From assembly GCA_945876185.1 (NCBI GenBank), contig CAMCMZ010000004.1, positions 42,745 to 106,744 of the forward strand: a stretch of 64,000 nt of DNA, in the 5' to 3' direction. This document shows positions 38,314-46,548 of this stretch, piece by piece. Origin of the DNA: Candidatus Kuenenia stuttgartensis (GTDB taxonomy: Bacteria > Planctomycetota > UBA11346). Under the pieces are notes generated by a model. It did no database searches. It worked only from the letters and a program-made list of their open reading frames with translations, and was not told the DNA's origin. Both the position numbers and the translations under genes were made by a program. Each line of letters begins with the position of its first letter. The first letter of the stretch is position 1.

Positions 38314-40341
38314 TCACGGCGTGCGCGGCCATTCCGGCAGGATGGTGACGTACCGGCTGTGCCCTTTGCGGTGGACGTGGAGGACCACGGTGGCGGCGCG
38401 GGCGGTGCGGGCGGCAGTGAGAGCGGTCTGGGCGGCGGCCACCGTGGGGGTTGGCGTCGCGTCAATGGCGAGCAGCAGGTCTTCTTCGGACAGGCCGGCC
38501 ACGTCAGCCCAGCCGGCGTTCTGGATGCCCTCGATGATCAGGCCGGGTTGACCGGCGCTGAGGCCGCGCTCGGCGCGTTCTTCGGCAGAGGGTTCGCGGC
38601 ACGAGAATTCCAGGACCCGGTCGCGGTAGCGGCGCGGGGTGGGCGGCTGGGCGGCGAGCGTGACGGCGACGGTCGATGTCGTGCCGGTGCGGAACAATCC
38701 CAGGTTCACGCTCAGTCCGGCCTTGTAGCGCCGCACCTGGGCGGTGAAGCGGTCGACATCGCCGGTGCCGGTGATCTCGATCGGTTCGTTCTCGAAGTGG
38801 GTGAGGAGATCTCCCACCTTGAGACCTGCCGTTTCGGCTGGCGAGCCTGGTACGACCAGAGTGACTTGTAGGCCAACCGGCGTGCCTTTGCCGAGCGCTT
38901 CGGCCAGGGTCGCGTCGTGCGGCAGCAGGGCGAGGCCGAGCCAGGCGCCGCCGGCCTCGGCGGGCGGCGGCGGCGGTTCGGCGTCGGACGGGTTCAGGGC
39001 AGCGGTGAAACGCAGGCGTTTGCGCTCGACACTGAGCAGCACCGGGCCGCCACTGGTGGGCAGGTCCTTCAAGGCCAACACCGGTTTGCCGGCGACGGCG
39101 GTGATGATGTCGCCGGCTTCCAGGCGCGGATGTGCGCTGTCGGCCGGGCCGCCGGGCTGCACGGTGGCGATCTCGATGCCGTTCGCCGAGGCACGTTCTT
39201 TCGCCACCGCCGACAACCGGGTCAGTGGTCGCACGGTGACACCCCAGGACAGGATCTCGTCGTCGTGGCCGAGTGCTGCGCCGCGTGCCTGAGTGCGTGC
39301 GACGACGGCCAGTTCCTTGCCGTCCCGATAGATGGCCAACTTCAGGTCAGAGCCGATTGGCGCGATGAGGATACGGCGGTTGAATCCCGGCAGTTCCTCT
39401 GGCGAACGGACGTCAATCGCTTCGCCATCAATGGCAGTCACCAGATCACCAGCACGCAGGCCGGCCACGGCCGCAGGCGATCCCGGCGTCACCCCGCCCA
39501 CCAGCGCGCCGCGGTGGTCCGCGCGGGCGGGCAGGCGCGGTTGCACATCGAGCCCGATCCAACTGCGCGCCACGGTGCCGGAGCGGATGAGTTCCTCGGC
39601 GACCGGTCGGGCGATCACCGTGGGGATGGCGCCGCCCATCGAACCCAGGCCGATCTCGTTCACCCCCACGATCTTGCCAGCGCGGTCGACTAGCGGCCCG
39701 CCGCTGTTGCCGCCGAAGATCACCGCATCGTGGCCGATCCAACGCACCAGATCCCCGACCTGCTCGCCGTCCATAGCGAAGAAATCGGCCCAGCGCGCAA
39801 AGAAATCGGGCATCACCATGCGGGTGTTGCTGACAATCCCGGCGGTGACCGACGACGACAGCGCCACCGGCGAGCCGCAGGCGTAGACCGGATCCCCGAC
39901 CCGCAGGCTGTCGCTGTCGCCCCAGGTGGCGATGCCGGGCACCGGCTTCCCACCCAGGCGCAGGCGCAGCACCGCGATGTCCGCCAGCGGATCCGTGCCG
40001 ACCAGGTCGGCTTCGACCTGCCGCCCATCGCTCAGGTCGCACCACACCCGCCGCACCTTGCCGGCGACATGGTGGTTGGTGACGACATGGCCGGTGGCAT
40101 CGATGATCGCCCCGCTGCCCGCGGATTCGTACTTGTCGAGCTTGCCCTGGCGCGGATTCACCCCGACCACCCGGATACGCACCAGCGACGGCAGCACCCG
40201 GGCCGCCACGGTCTGGGCTTCAACCGAGCTGGCCGGCGCCGCCACCGCAGCACCGGTGGCAGGGCGATCACCGCCGCAACCAGCCAGGGCGAGAGCGATC
40301 AGGGTGGCGGACGCGGTCAGGATGATGGACGGACGCGGCAT
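38314..40341 (-). CDS. HtrA/DegP-family serine protease lipoprotein with several PDZ domains
   Basis: 675 residues from ATG 40341 (GAGGAA upstream). Signal peptide with lipobox LALAGC. The protease domain has the triad blocks VVTNHHVAG (His), LADIAVLRLR (Asp) and FGGNSGGPLV (Ser), all intact. About four PDZ-like segments follow, recognisable by VTPGSPAAVAGLRAGDLVT, LEAGDIITAVAGKP, VVPGSPAETAGLKVGDLL and ADVAGLSEEDLLLAID. One or two PDZ domains is usual. It is likely periplasmic and membrane-tethered, with a quality-control role. Confidence 0.9.
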   Translation of the reverse strand: MPRPSIILTASATLIALALAGCGGDRPATGAAVAAPASSVEAQTVAARVLPSLVRIRVVGVNPRQGKLDKYESAGSGAIIDATGHVVTNHHVAGKVRRVWCDLSDGRQVEADLVGTDPLADIAVLRLRLGGKPVPGIATWGDSDSLRVGDPVYACGSPVALSSSVTAGIVSNTRMVMPDFFARWADFFAMDGEQVGDLVRWIGHDAVIFGGNSGGPLVDRAGKIVGVNEIGLGSMGGAIPTVIARPVAEELIRSGTVARSWIGLDVQPRLPARADHRGALVGGVTPGSPAAVAGLRAGDLVTAIDGEAIDVRSPEELPGFNRRILIAPIGSDLKLAIYRDGKELAVVARTQARGAALGHDDEILSWGVTVRPLTRLSAVAKERASANGIEIATVQPGGPADSAHPRLEAGDIITAVAGKPVLALKDLPTSGGPVLLSVERKRLRFTAALNPSDAEPPPPPAEAGGAWLGLALLPHDATLAEALGKGTPVGLQVTLVVPGSPAETAGLKVGDLLTHFENEPIEITGTGDVDRFTAQVRRYKAGLSVNLGLFRTGTTSTVAVTLAAQPPTPRRYRDRVLEFSCREPSAEERAERGLSAGQPGLIIEGIQNAGWADVAGLSEEDLLLAIDATPTPTVAAAQTALTAARTARAATVVLHVHRKGHSRYVTILPEWPRTP

Positions 40342-40476
40342 GAGGGGTTCCTCGGGTTCGGCGGAGCGGCCGGTGGATAACCGTCGCCGGAGCGACGGCA
40401 AGGTTGGACTGAAGCGGCAAGGGCAACCACGGCATCGCGGTGTGCCGGTTACCGGTTGGGATGCGGACGGTGGGGA

Positions 40477-41865
40477 TCAGGGTTCCCAGCGGCTAAGGCG
40501 GCGATGGGCGAGCCAGATGCCGGAGATCATGGCGACCATCAAGGACGAGATGAGGATCACTTGGTACTGGAGGAAGTTCTTGGCCGGATCGATAGATGAC
40601 AGAAAACCGAACGCACTGCCCAGCAGGGCATATGGGACGAAACGAACCCAAATTGTGACGGTGGCGAGCCACACCGAATGGCAGAAAATGGCGTACATTA
40701 GCGTCCAAAGGATCAGCGGTATCATCCATACATAGAACCACAGGTGAGGATACGCAACACCGACGATCAGTGCGCCCAGGACACCGCCGGGCAGTGCGAG
40801 TAGAAAAGATGCGAGAACCCCGGTTCGTAACAGAATGCGCGGCAAGTTTTGACGATCAGCAAATGGAACCAAGCGATGGAAGCGCGCCATGGCGGCAGCA
40901 ATCCAGCCAAGGGTGGAGGCTGAGGCAAGGAGGATCAGAGAAAGTACGCCAGCACTGACTGTCCATATATTTTTCACCTCAATCAATCCAACGCGTCCAT
41001 TGGGCAAGGTGACAACCGCAACCACGGCGAAAACGCTCAGGAAGATGAAGACGAGAAGAAGTGTTTCCAGGACGATCAATTTCCACCACGACAAGGGCAG
41101 CAATCGCCACCGGGCCAACCATTGCGCCTGCTTCGAATGCATTGACACGGATGGTGCTTGAGCAAGGTCATCATGCCACCATGCCAGGAAGTGGCGTTGA
41201 TTACCCATGCGACTTGAATCCGGGATTTGATATCTTTGCTTTACAGTCCAACCTAGAAAGGTTCCTGGGACTTGAATTCCGGTTCGACCATCAAGAAGCC
41301 AACTGGCCACGACCAATCCGGATCCAATGGCGATCATCCACCAGGTCAGCACGGGATTTCCCAGGAATAACCTATGCCAGTATTCGGGATCTTGCCAGAT
41401 CATCGTGGCCCATGAACTGGTTGCCATGGTCATGACCAGACCAACGAGGATCAACCGGGGATTATCCAGAGTGATCATGGCCACCCGTCCCAAACCATGG
41501 TACAGCAAGAATAATCCCAGGCCCCAGGGGGTCGAGCCATGCAGGTACAGACAGGTGATGGATGCAGTGGCGATCACCACCACCTGCATCGGTATCCAGG
41601 CCAGCATCGTCACCCGTCGTTGACGAGGTCTGACATTCGGAACAGCCCGGCCCAATAAGAAAGCCGTCAGAGTGCCGAACAGAAAGACTGACAGCACCGC
41701 CGATGGGGCGCACGTTGTCTTGAATTCAGATATGATCTGTCCGATTAATCCAAGGATAAGTATGGGTAAATAGATCAATGGAAACAGGAGCCACCCCCAC
41801 CGCCACGGCAGCCGAAATTCCTGCCACGCCGCGCGCCACAGGGTGCGATCGGTGAAGGCAGTCAT
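40477..41865 (-). CDS. ABC transporter permease, YtrA-type system
   Basis: 462 residues with about ten hydrophobic segments (for example LLFPLIYLPILILGLIGQ, LLVFIFLSVFAVVAVVTL and LILLASASTLGWIAAAM). The start codon overlaps the ATPase gene stop (ATGA), so this is the cognate membrane subunit. Base composition is noticeably AT-richer than in the rest of the cluster, with ATT/ATA/TTT codons. That could reflect transfer of the operon or simply a hydrophobic protein. The substrate is unknown; YtrA-type systems respond to cell-wall antibiotics in Firmicutes. Confidence 0.8.
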   Translation of the reverse strand: MTAFTDRTLWRAAWQEFRLPWRWGWLLFPLIYLPILILGLIGQIISEFKTTCAPSAVLSVFLFGTLTAFLLGRAVPNVRPRQRRVTMLAWIPMQVVVIATASITCLYLHGSTPWGLGLFLLYHGLGRVAMITLDNPRLILVGLVMTMATSSWATMIWQDPEYWHRLFLGNPVLTWWMIAIGSGLVVASWLLDGRTGIQVPGTFLGWTVKQRYQIPDSSRMGNQRHFLAWWHDDLAQAPSVSMHSKQAQWLARWRLLPLSWWKLIVLETLLLVFIFLSVFAVVAVVTLPNGRVGLIEVKNIWTVSAGVLSLILLASASTLGWIAAAMARFHRLVPFADRQNLPRILLRTGVLASFLLALPGGVLGALIVGVAYPHLWFYVWMIPLILWTLMYAIFCHSVWLATVTIWVRFVPYALLGSAFGFLSSIDPAKNFLQYQVILISSLMVAMISGIWLAHRRLSRWEP

Positions 41866-42767
41866 CGGTGCAGCTCCACCAGGATATCCTCCAGGTTGAG
41901 GTCATCGACGGTCACCGTCGCGCCGGCGGCGTGCAGCACGGCGGTGGCGGCGGCGAGGTCGCCGTGGACGACCGCGACGCTGCCGGTGGGTCCGCTGGTC
42001 CAAGACAAGAGCCCGGCAATGGCGGGACGCGGCTGTGGTTCCGTTTGCGATGGGAAAATACAGCGCAGCCGTTTCGTGCGGTCGAGAAGTTCATCCAGGC
42101 CGCCGTGGAAGGCGATCTTGCCTTGACGCAGGACAGCGACCCGGTCGGCGACGCGTTCCAAATCAGCGGTGAGGTGGGTGCTGAACAGCACCGTGCCGCC
42201 GCGGCCGACCACGCCGAGCAGTTCCTGCAAAAAACGCCGCCGGGCGAGCGGATCGAGCGCGGCGGCGGGTTCGTCGAGCACCAACAGCTTCGGGCGATGA
42301 CCCAGGGCGGCGATGATCGCCAGCACCTGCAACTGCCCGGCGGACAGAGCCTTTACCTTGGTTTTTTCCGGCAGTTCCCAGCGACTGGCAAGGTCGAGCG
42401 CCATCGCCGCGTCCCAGGTCGGGTAGAACGCGCCGACGTAGGTCAGGCACTGGCGCACGTTCAACCACCCGGGCAGGTCGGGTTGCTGCGCGACGTAACC
42501 GAGCTGTTCCTTGGCCGCATCGGTGAGATCCCACGGTTCCGCGCCCAGCGTCTGCGCCGTGCCACCGTCGCGGCGCAGCAGGCCGAGCAGGCACTTGATC
42601 AGCGTGGTCTTGCCCGCGCCGTTGCGCCCGACCAGGCCGGTCACCGATCCGGGCGTCAGTTCCAGGTCGACGCCAGCCAGCACCTGGGTGCGGGAATAGG
42701 ACCGGGTCAGGCCCCGGCACCAGAGGGGGCTCTCAGTAGGTGATGTCATTGAATTCATTGCGGTCAT
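41862..42767 (-). CDS. ABC transporter ATP-binding protein
   Basis: 301 residues. Walker A GLVGRNGAGKTTLIK, Q-loop GYVAQQPDLPG, signature LSAGQLQVLAI, Walker B LLVLDEPAAALD and H-loop FSTHL are all present. A ~70-residue C-terminal extension follows (dimerisation or regulatory). It lies between the GntR regulator and the permease, with 4-bp ATGA overlaps at both ends, so the three form a tightly coupled operon. Confidence 0.93.
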   Translation of the reverse strand: MTAMNSMTSPTESPLWCRGLTRSYSRTQVLAGVDLELTPGSVTGLVGRNGAGKTTLIKCLLGLLRRDGGTAQTLGAEPWDLTDAAKEQLGYVAQQPDLPGWLNVRQCLTYVGAFYPTWDAAMALDLASRWELPEKTKVKALSAGQLQVLAIIAALGHRPKLLVLDEPAAALDPLARRRFLQELLGVVGRGGTVLFSTHLTADLERVADRVAVLRQGKIAFHGGLDELLDRTKRLRCIFPSQTEPQPRPAIAGLLSWTSGPTGSVAVVHGDLAAATAVLHAAGATVTVDDLNLEDILVELHR

Positions 42768-43153
42768 TGCTCCTCCACGAAGTGCGTCTTGAGGCGTTCG
42801 ATCACCGTGTCTGCGTCCAATCCGAGTTGATGCGCGTTCGCCGCGACCTGCCCCAGGAGGGGGTCCAGCCGGGTCAGGCGTTGGGCAGCGCTGCCGCCGG
42901 CGGCCGGAGTCTTCAGCCGCATGCCCTGGCCGCGCACCGTTTCGACCACGCCATCGCGCTCCAAGAGCGACCAGGCCTTCGACACCGTCATCGGGTTGAT
43001 CGAGAGATCCTCGGCGACCTGCCGCACCGACGGCAGGAATTCGCCCGCTGCCAAGCGACCGCTGGCCGCAAGGGCGCGCACTTGGTCCATCAACTGGCGG
43101 TAGATCGGCACCCCGGTGGAGGGCAGGACGTGGAAGAGTTGGGCCGGCGCCAT
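42764..43153 (-). CDS. GntR-family (YtrA-type) transcriptional regulator
   Basis: 129 residues from ATG 43153; a GTG at 43162 would add three residues. The N-terminal winged helix shows PIYRQLMDQVRALAASGRL and LPSVRQVAEDLSINPMTVSKAW. The short C-terminal helical part lacks the large FadR/HutC effector domain, as in the YtrA subfamily. It is the first gene of the regulator-ATPase-permease operon. A perfect inverted repeat directly upstream is a likely autoregulatory operator. Confidence 0.9.
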   Translation of the reverse strand: MAPAQLFHVLPSTGVPIYRQLMDQVRALAASGRLAAGEFLPSVRQVAEDLSINPMTVSKAWSLLERDGVVETVRGQGMRLKTPAAGGSAAQRLTRLDPLLGQVAANAHQLGLDADTVIERLKTHFVEEQ

Positions 43154-43160
43154 GTTTCGC

Positions 43161-43184
43161 ACTGTATTACGACAATAATACAGT
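43161..43184 (-). promoter_or_regulatory. Candidate GntR operator/promoter
   Basis: A perfect 9-bp inverted repeat, ACTGTATTA-N6-TAATACAGT, ends only 7 bp before the GntR ATG. The size and AT-rich half-sites fit YtrA/GntR operators. On the minus strand TTGACT overlaps its edge and TAATAC could serve as a -10, though 12 bp is too short a spacing for a normal pair. With TAATAC as the -10, the transcript would be nearly leaderless. There is no ribosome site before the ATG, which agrees with that. Confidence 0.7.
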
Positions 43185-43215
43185 CAAGCGCAAAGATGCC
43201 GCACATCGGGCCGTT

Positions 43216-43565
43216 CCCTGGGACCGCCGGTTTTCAACCGGCAGGAAAGCAGGAATCGGTCCTGAGTCCAAGTCACATTCAGTCGTCCCTACGGGACTAA
43301 AACCCATTCATTCCCACTCATCCCGGGGTTGAAACCCCGGGCTAGCATCAAACCGTCCCTACGGGACGGTCGGTGACGACAAAGCATCGGTAAAATCAGG
43401 GGAATACGCGTCCCGTAGGGACGCACGCGTTTTGGCTGGTTTGTGTAGTCTGACGACGCAAATGGCCAATCCCCAGGAGCGCGTCCCGTAGGGACGCTGC
43501 GAAGTTAGCCCGGGGTTTCAACCCCGGGATTTGGCAGGAAAAGGAGGCAAGTCCCGTAGGGACGA
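43216..43565. repeat. Array of short palindromes (GTCCC/GGGAC and CCCGGGGTT/AACCCCGGG)
   Basis: The 566-bp gap 43154-43719 holds no gene. It contains the second copy of the 27-bp palindrome (43216-43242), GTCCC-TAC-GGGAC palindromes at 43285-43297 and 43352-43370, inverted-loop versions (GTA) at 43408-43424, 43481-43497 and 43551-43563, and two CCCGGGGTT-N2-AACCCCGGG palindromes at 43322-43341 and 43509-43528. TAC-type units lie left and GTA-type units right, so the array is roughly mirror-symmetric around 43390. Confidence 0.88.
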
Positions 43566-43719
43566 CTGAAGGTCTTGGGCGGCGCGGACCGCTCGTCCGC
43601 ATGGGAAAAATGCGTGAGGCGCACGGCGCACGTCTTCACCCGCTATCGAGGCACCCTGGTCCCCATGCCGCTCGACCCATGCCATTGGGAATGGGTCGAC
43701 GGCAGCATGCAGTAACGGC

Positions 43720-43899
43720 CTACTTCTTCAAATCCGCATCCGCCTTCGCGTCCGCTTTCTGCGCCTCGCCGGCGGCGCGGTCGTGGCTCTTGCAGGCGCC
43801 GCATTCGGCGCAGCCGGCGCGGGGCTTGTCGCCACAACTGGCGAGGAATGCCGTGGCGGCAAGAAGAAGGGTCAGGGCGGCGAGGGAGCGGATGCGCAT
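43720..43899 (-). CDS. Small Cys-containing lipoprotein
   Basis: 59 residues from ATG 43899 (AGGAA upstream). A signal peptide with lipobox FLASC is followed by a short tail with three more Cys (AGCAECGACK) and a Lys/Asp-rich end. Its size suggests an entericidin-like or unknown small lipoprotein. The Cys cluster could bind metal; this is inference. It lies downstream of the MlaE/MlaF pair on the same strand with ~100 bp between. Confidence 0.65.
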   Translation of the reverse strand: MRIRSLAALTLLLAATAFLASCGDKPRAGCAECGACKSHDRAAGEAQKADAKADADLKK

Positions 43900-44006
43900 G
43901 GCGGGTTCCTTGGGTTGGCGTGGATGGTGGCTGGCACGCGCAGGAAGGCAATCCACGCCGCATGGTATATTCCACCACCTGCGGCCAGCACCGTGCGGGT
44001 TCGGCG

Positions 44007-44762
44007 TCAGCGCAGATCGAGATCGTAGCTGCGGGTCGTCTGCAGGCGCGCCGGCAAGGTGACCACCCGGGCGTCGGGGATGGCGGCGCCGGGCAGTTGG
44101 TCGCTGATCACCAGCACGGCGAGGTGGCGGGTCCAACGCGTTTGATCAATGCGTTTCCAGATCCCGTCGGCGCTGGGGCCGGTCAGCCCGGCGATGGGAT
44201 CATCGAGGAGGAGCACGGCGGGATCGAGCACCAGCGCGGTGGCGAGGGCGACGAGCTGGCGCAGTTCTTCGGTCGCGTCGGCGGGTTTGATGCGCGGCAG
44301 GTTGGCGATGCCGACATCGTGCAAGGCGCGGGCAACGGCGTCTTCGGCGGCCTCCACCGGTAGGCTGCGGTGGTAGAGGAGCGGCAAGGCGACGTTGTCG
44401 CGCAAACTGAGGTTCGACAGGAGCGCGCCACGCTGGGGCACCACCCCGATGCGCGCGCGCACCTGGGCCAGAGCCGGGTCATCGAGGCGGGCTGGTTCGG
44501 TGTCGAGCAGGCGCACCTCGCCGTCGTCCGGGCGCAGGGCACCGCAGGCGAGGTTGAACACGGTGCTCTTGCCGCAGCCGGCGGGGCCGGTGACGACGAC
44601 GATTTCTCCGGCGGCGATGGCTAGGTCGAGGTGCTCAATCAATTCGCCCGGAAACGACGACGGGCGGTAGCAGACCTTGCGGAATTCCAGCAGCGCAGGG
44701 CCGGTGGCTGACGGCGCTTGGCCGGCAGGGGGGACGTCGACGGCGGGAACCGGCTCGCTCAT
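44007..44762 (-). CDS. mlaF: MlaF-like ABC ATPase with degenerate motifs
   Basis: 251 residues. Walker A is intact (VTGPAGCGKST) and the Q-loop reads GVVPQRGALL. The signature is DATEELRQLVALATAL in place of LSGG-Q, the Walker B glutamate is Asp (LLLDDPIAG), and the H-loop His is missing (LVISDQLPG). The MlaE-type permease overlaps it by ATGA, so the assignment to a phospholipid or lipid transport system rests mainly on context. ATP hydrolysis is probably slow or altered. No mlaD gene is seen nearby. Confidence 0.78.
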   Translation of the reverse strand: MSEPVPAVDVPPAGQAPSATGPALLEFRKVCYRPSSFPGELIEHLDLAIAAGEIVVVTGPAGCGKSTVFNLACGALRPDDGEVRLLDTEPARLDDPALAQVRARIGVVPQRGALLSNLSLRDNVALPLLYHRSLPVEAAEDAVARALHDVGIANLPRIKPADATEELRQLVALATALVLDPAVLLLDDPIAGLTGPSADGIWKRIDQTRWTRHLAVLVISDQLPGAAIPDARVVTLPARLQTTRSYDLDLR

Positions 44763-45553
44763 CCGCGCACCTGCAGCAGGTGGTAGGCCGCGAACGACAC
44801 CAGCACGTTCCAGAGCACCACCGCGACCAGGGCCCGCACGATGGCGCGGGTGACCGCGCGCGGGATTTCGGTCTGGCGGGCGCTGCAGGCGATACCCTCG
44901 CGACAGGCGATCACCGCGATCAGGTGGCCGGGCACCAGGGTCTTGAGTAGCACCACTACCAGGTCGGCGAGGCTCATCTCGGCCCCCAGCTGGCCAAGGA
45001 GGACCCCCCAGGTCGGCGGCGAGGCCGCGACCCAGCTGGAGAACAGGAAGACGCCCATCAGCGCGACGACGACGAAGAGCTGGCCAAGGCAGACCAGGGC
45101 GAGCGAGACGCCACCCTGGCGCGGGATCACGAGGTAGTCGTACGGATCGATGCCGCGCAGGCGCAGGGCGTCGATTTCGCCGCTGGCGCGCATGCCGGCG
45201 AGTTCGGTGACGATGGCGGTGCCGCTGCGGGCCAGCACCACCAGGGCGGCCAGCAGCGGGCCGAGTTCGCGCACCAGCACGGCGACGACGAGCTTTCCAG
45301 GGATCTCTGTCTTGAACAAGTCGAGCAGTTCAAGCTGCACCACCACCATCAAGGCGGCTGCCAGGGCGAGGATCAGGGTGAACGGGATCGCATCCAGGGC
45401 GGTGAACTTGAACTGGAGCGACAGCACGCGCTGCATCACCGGCGGCAGGCGGTTGACGCCGATGAGCCGGCGCACGCCGTGGCCGAGCAGCATCACCACC
45501 TCACCGAGGTAGCTCAGGAAATCAGCGCCCTGGCGGATCGGCGAGGACTTCAT
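44759..45553 (-). CDS. mlaE: MlaE-family permease
   Basis: 264 residues from ATG 45553; a longer frame to 45691 is a poor N-terminus. Five or so hydrophobic segments carry family motifs: LVRELGPLLAALVVLARSG, ELAGMRASGEIDALRLRGID and LVIPR. MlaE works with MlaF (ATPase) and an MCE-domain protein to move phospholipid between membranes. Here only E and F are adjacent. Just upstream lies a 15-bp tandem repeat (45559-45597). Confidence 0.9.
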   Translation of the reverse strand: MKSSPIRQGADFLSYLGEVVMLLGHGVRRLIGVNRLPPVMQRVLSLQFKFTALDAIPFTLILALAAALMVVVQLELLDLFKTEIPGKLVVAVLVRELGPLLAALVVLARSGTAIVTELAGMRASGEIDALRLRGIDPYDYLVIPRQGGVSLALVCLGQLFVVVALMGVFLFSSWVAASPPTWGVLLGQLGAEMSLADLVVVLLKTLVPGHLIAVIACREGIACSARQTEIPRAVTRAIVRALVAVVLWNVLVSFAAYHLLQVRG

Positions 45554-45558
45554 TGCTG

Positions 45559-45597
45559 GCCCCAGGCGGACTGGCCCCAGGCGGACGGGCCCCGGAC
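45559..45597. repeat. 15-bp tandem repeat, 2.5 copies
   Basis: GGCCCCAGGCGGACT is followed by GGCCCCAGGCGGACG and a partial third copy directly before the mlaE start. It could affect expression of mlaE through copy-number change; no such effect is visible from sequence. Confidence 0.75.
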
Positions 45598-45736
45598 TGG
45601 TCGATTCCGGGCGGCGGATCCGATTCGTAGTTGGTGGAACCTCGCCATGGAGGCGTGGAGCGTGGTCCCAGGCTTGGCGAAAGCAACGCACCCCGGTGTG
45701 GAAACAGGTGAAAACCGTGGAACCAGTACAGCAGCA

Positions 45737-46447
45737 TCAGCGCGGCCACGTCCCCGGTTCGATCCGGGTCAGGCCGAAGTCCTCCATGGCGCTGAACAGG
45801 CGTTCCAGTTCGACCGCGAACGATGACGGCGTGCGCACCAGTGACCCCTGCACCGGCAAGCCGACCGCCGCCAGCACTTCGGCGGTGAAGTCGTGGCAGT
45901 TGCGCCAGAGCCAGTACCGGCGCGTCGAGCCCGGCAGCACGAAGGCTGGGTCATCGACCGGGATCAACGCCCGTGGCGTCGGATCGAGCCAGGCCAGCAC
46001 CGCCGCGCGGAAGGCGGCCTCGCCCTGAGCGGTCAGCGGCAGGCGGTAGACCTGGCGCGGCGCGTCGTCCACGGCCGACCGTTCGCGCGTCGGCAGCCAG
46101 CGCAGGGCGACGCCGCCGGGCGAGGTGCGGAACAGCATGCTGAGCACATGGCCGGTCGAATGGTCGGTCCACAGCGCCCAACCCTGCTCGGTGAAGCCGA
46201 CCTCGACGAAGCGCGCCTGGGATACCGGCGCGCGCACCGCCCGGGGCAGGTCGAGGCGGATGCCAAGGCGGTCGTAGGGTACGATGAAACCGCTGTGAAA
46301 ACCGTCGTTGAACACCAGCAATTCCAGGGTGACGGGGGCCGGCGGATCGACCGGTGCCCGGCGCCAGGTGCAGCCGGCGAGGCTGAGGCCGCCCAGACTG
46401 GCAGCAACCAGGGCGCACCAGGACAAGAATGCCGCAAAGCCACGCAT
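45737..46447 (-). CDS. DUF2459-family lipoprotein
   Basis: 236 residues. A signal peptide with lipobox LSLAGC is followed by the features of DUF2459 (TIGR02117-like): FNDGFHSGFIVPYD near residue 45 and YWLWRNCHDFTAEVLAAVGLP near 185. The conserved His and Cys suggest a papain-like fold (NlpC/P60-related), but enzymatic activity is unproven. It is divergent from the dehydrogenase gene. Confidence 0.75.
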   Translation of the reverse strand: MRGFAAFLSWCALVAASLGGLSLAGCTWRRAPVDPPAPVTLELLVFNDGFHSGFIVPYDRLGIRLDLPRAVRAPVSQARFVEVGFTEQGWALWTDHSTGHVLSMLFRTSPGGVALRWLPTRERSAVDDAPRQVYRLPLTAQGEAAFRAAVLAWLDPTPRALIPVDDPAFVLPGSTRRYWLWRNCHDFTAEVLAAVGLPVQGSLVRTPSSFAVELERLFSAMEDFGLTRIEPGTWPR

Positions 46448-46548
46448 GGCGGGATGATCGTCCCGGTGCCGGCCGGGCCAATGCCGTTTCCGGGCAACGC
46501 CGTCCGCTCGCCGGTTCCCCGGAGCGGATCGGACCGAGGATGCCAGTC

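Noticed and set aside
44007..44762. Considered a pseudogene because of lost ATPase motifs
   Set aside because: The frame is intact, the length normal and it is translationally coupled to mlaE, so it is kept as a gene with odd motifs.
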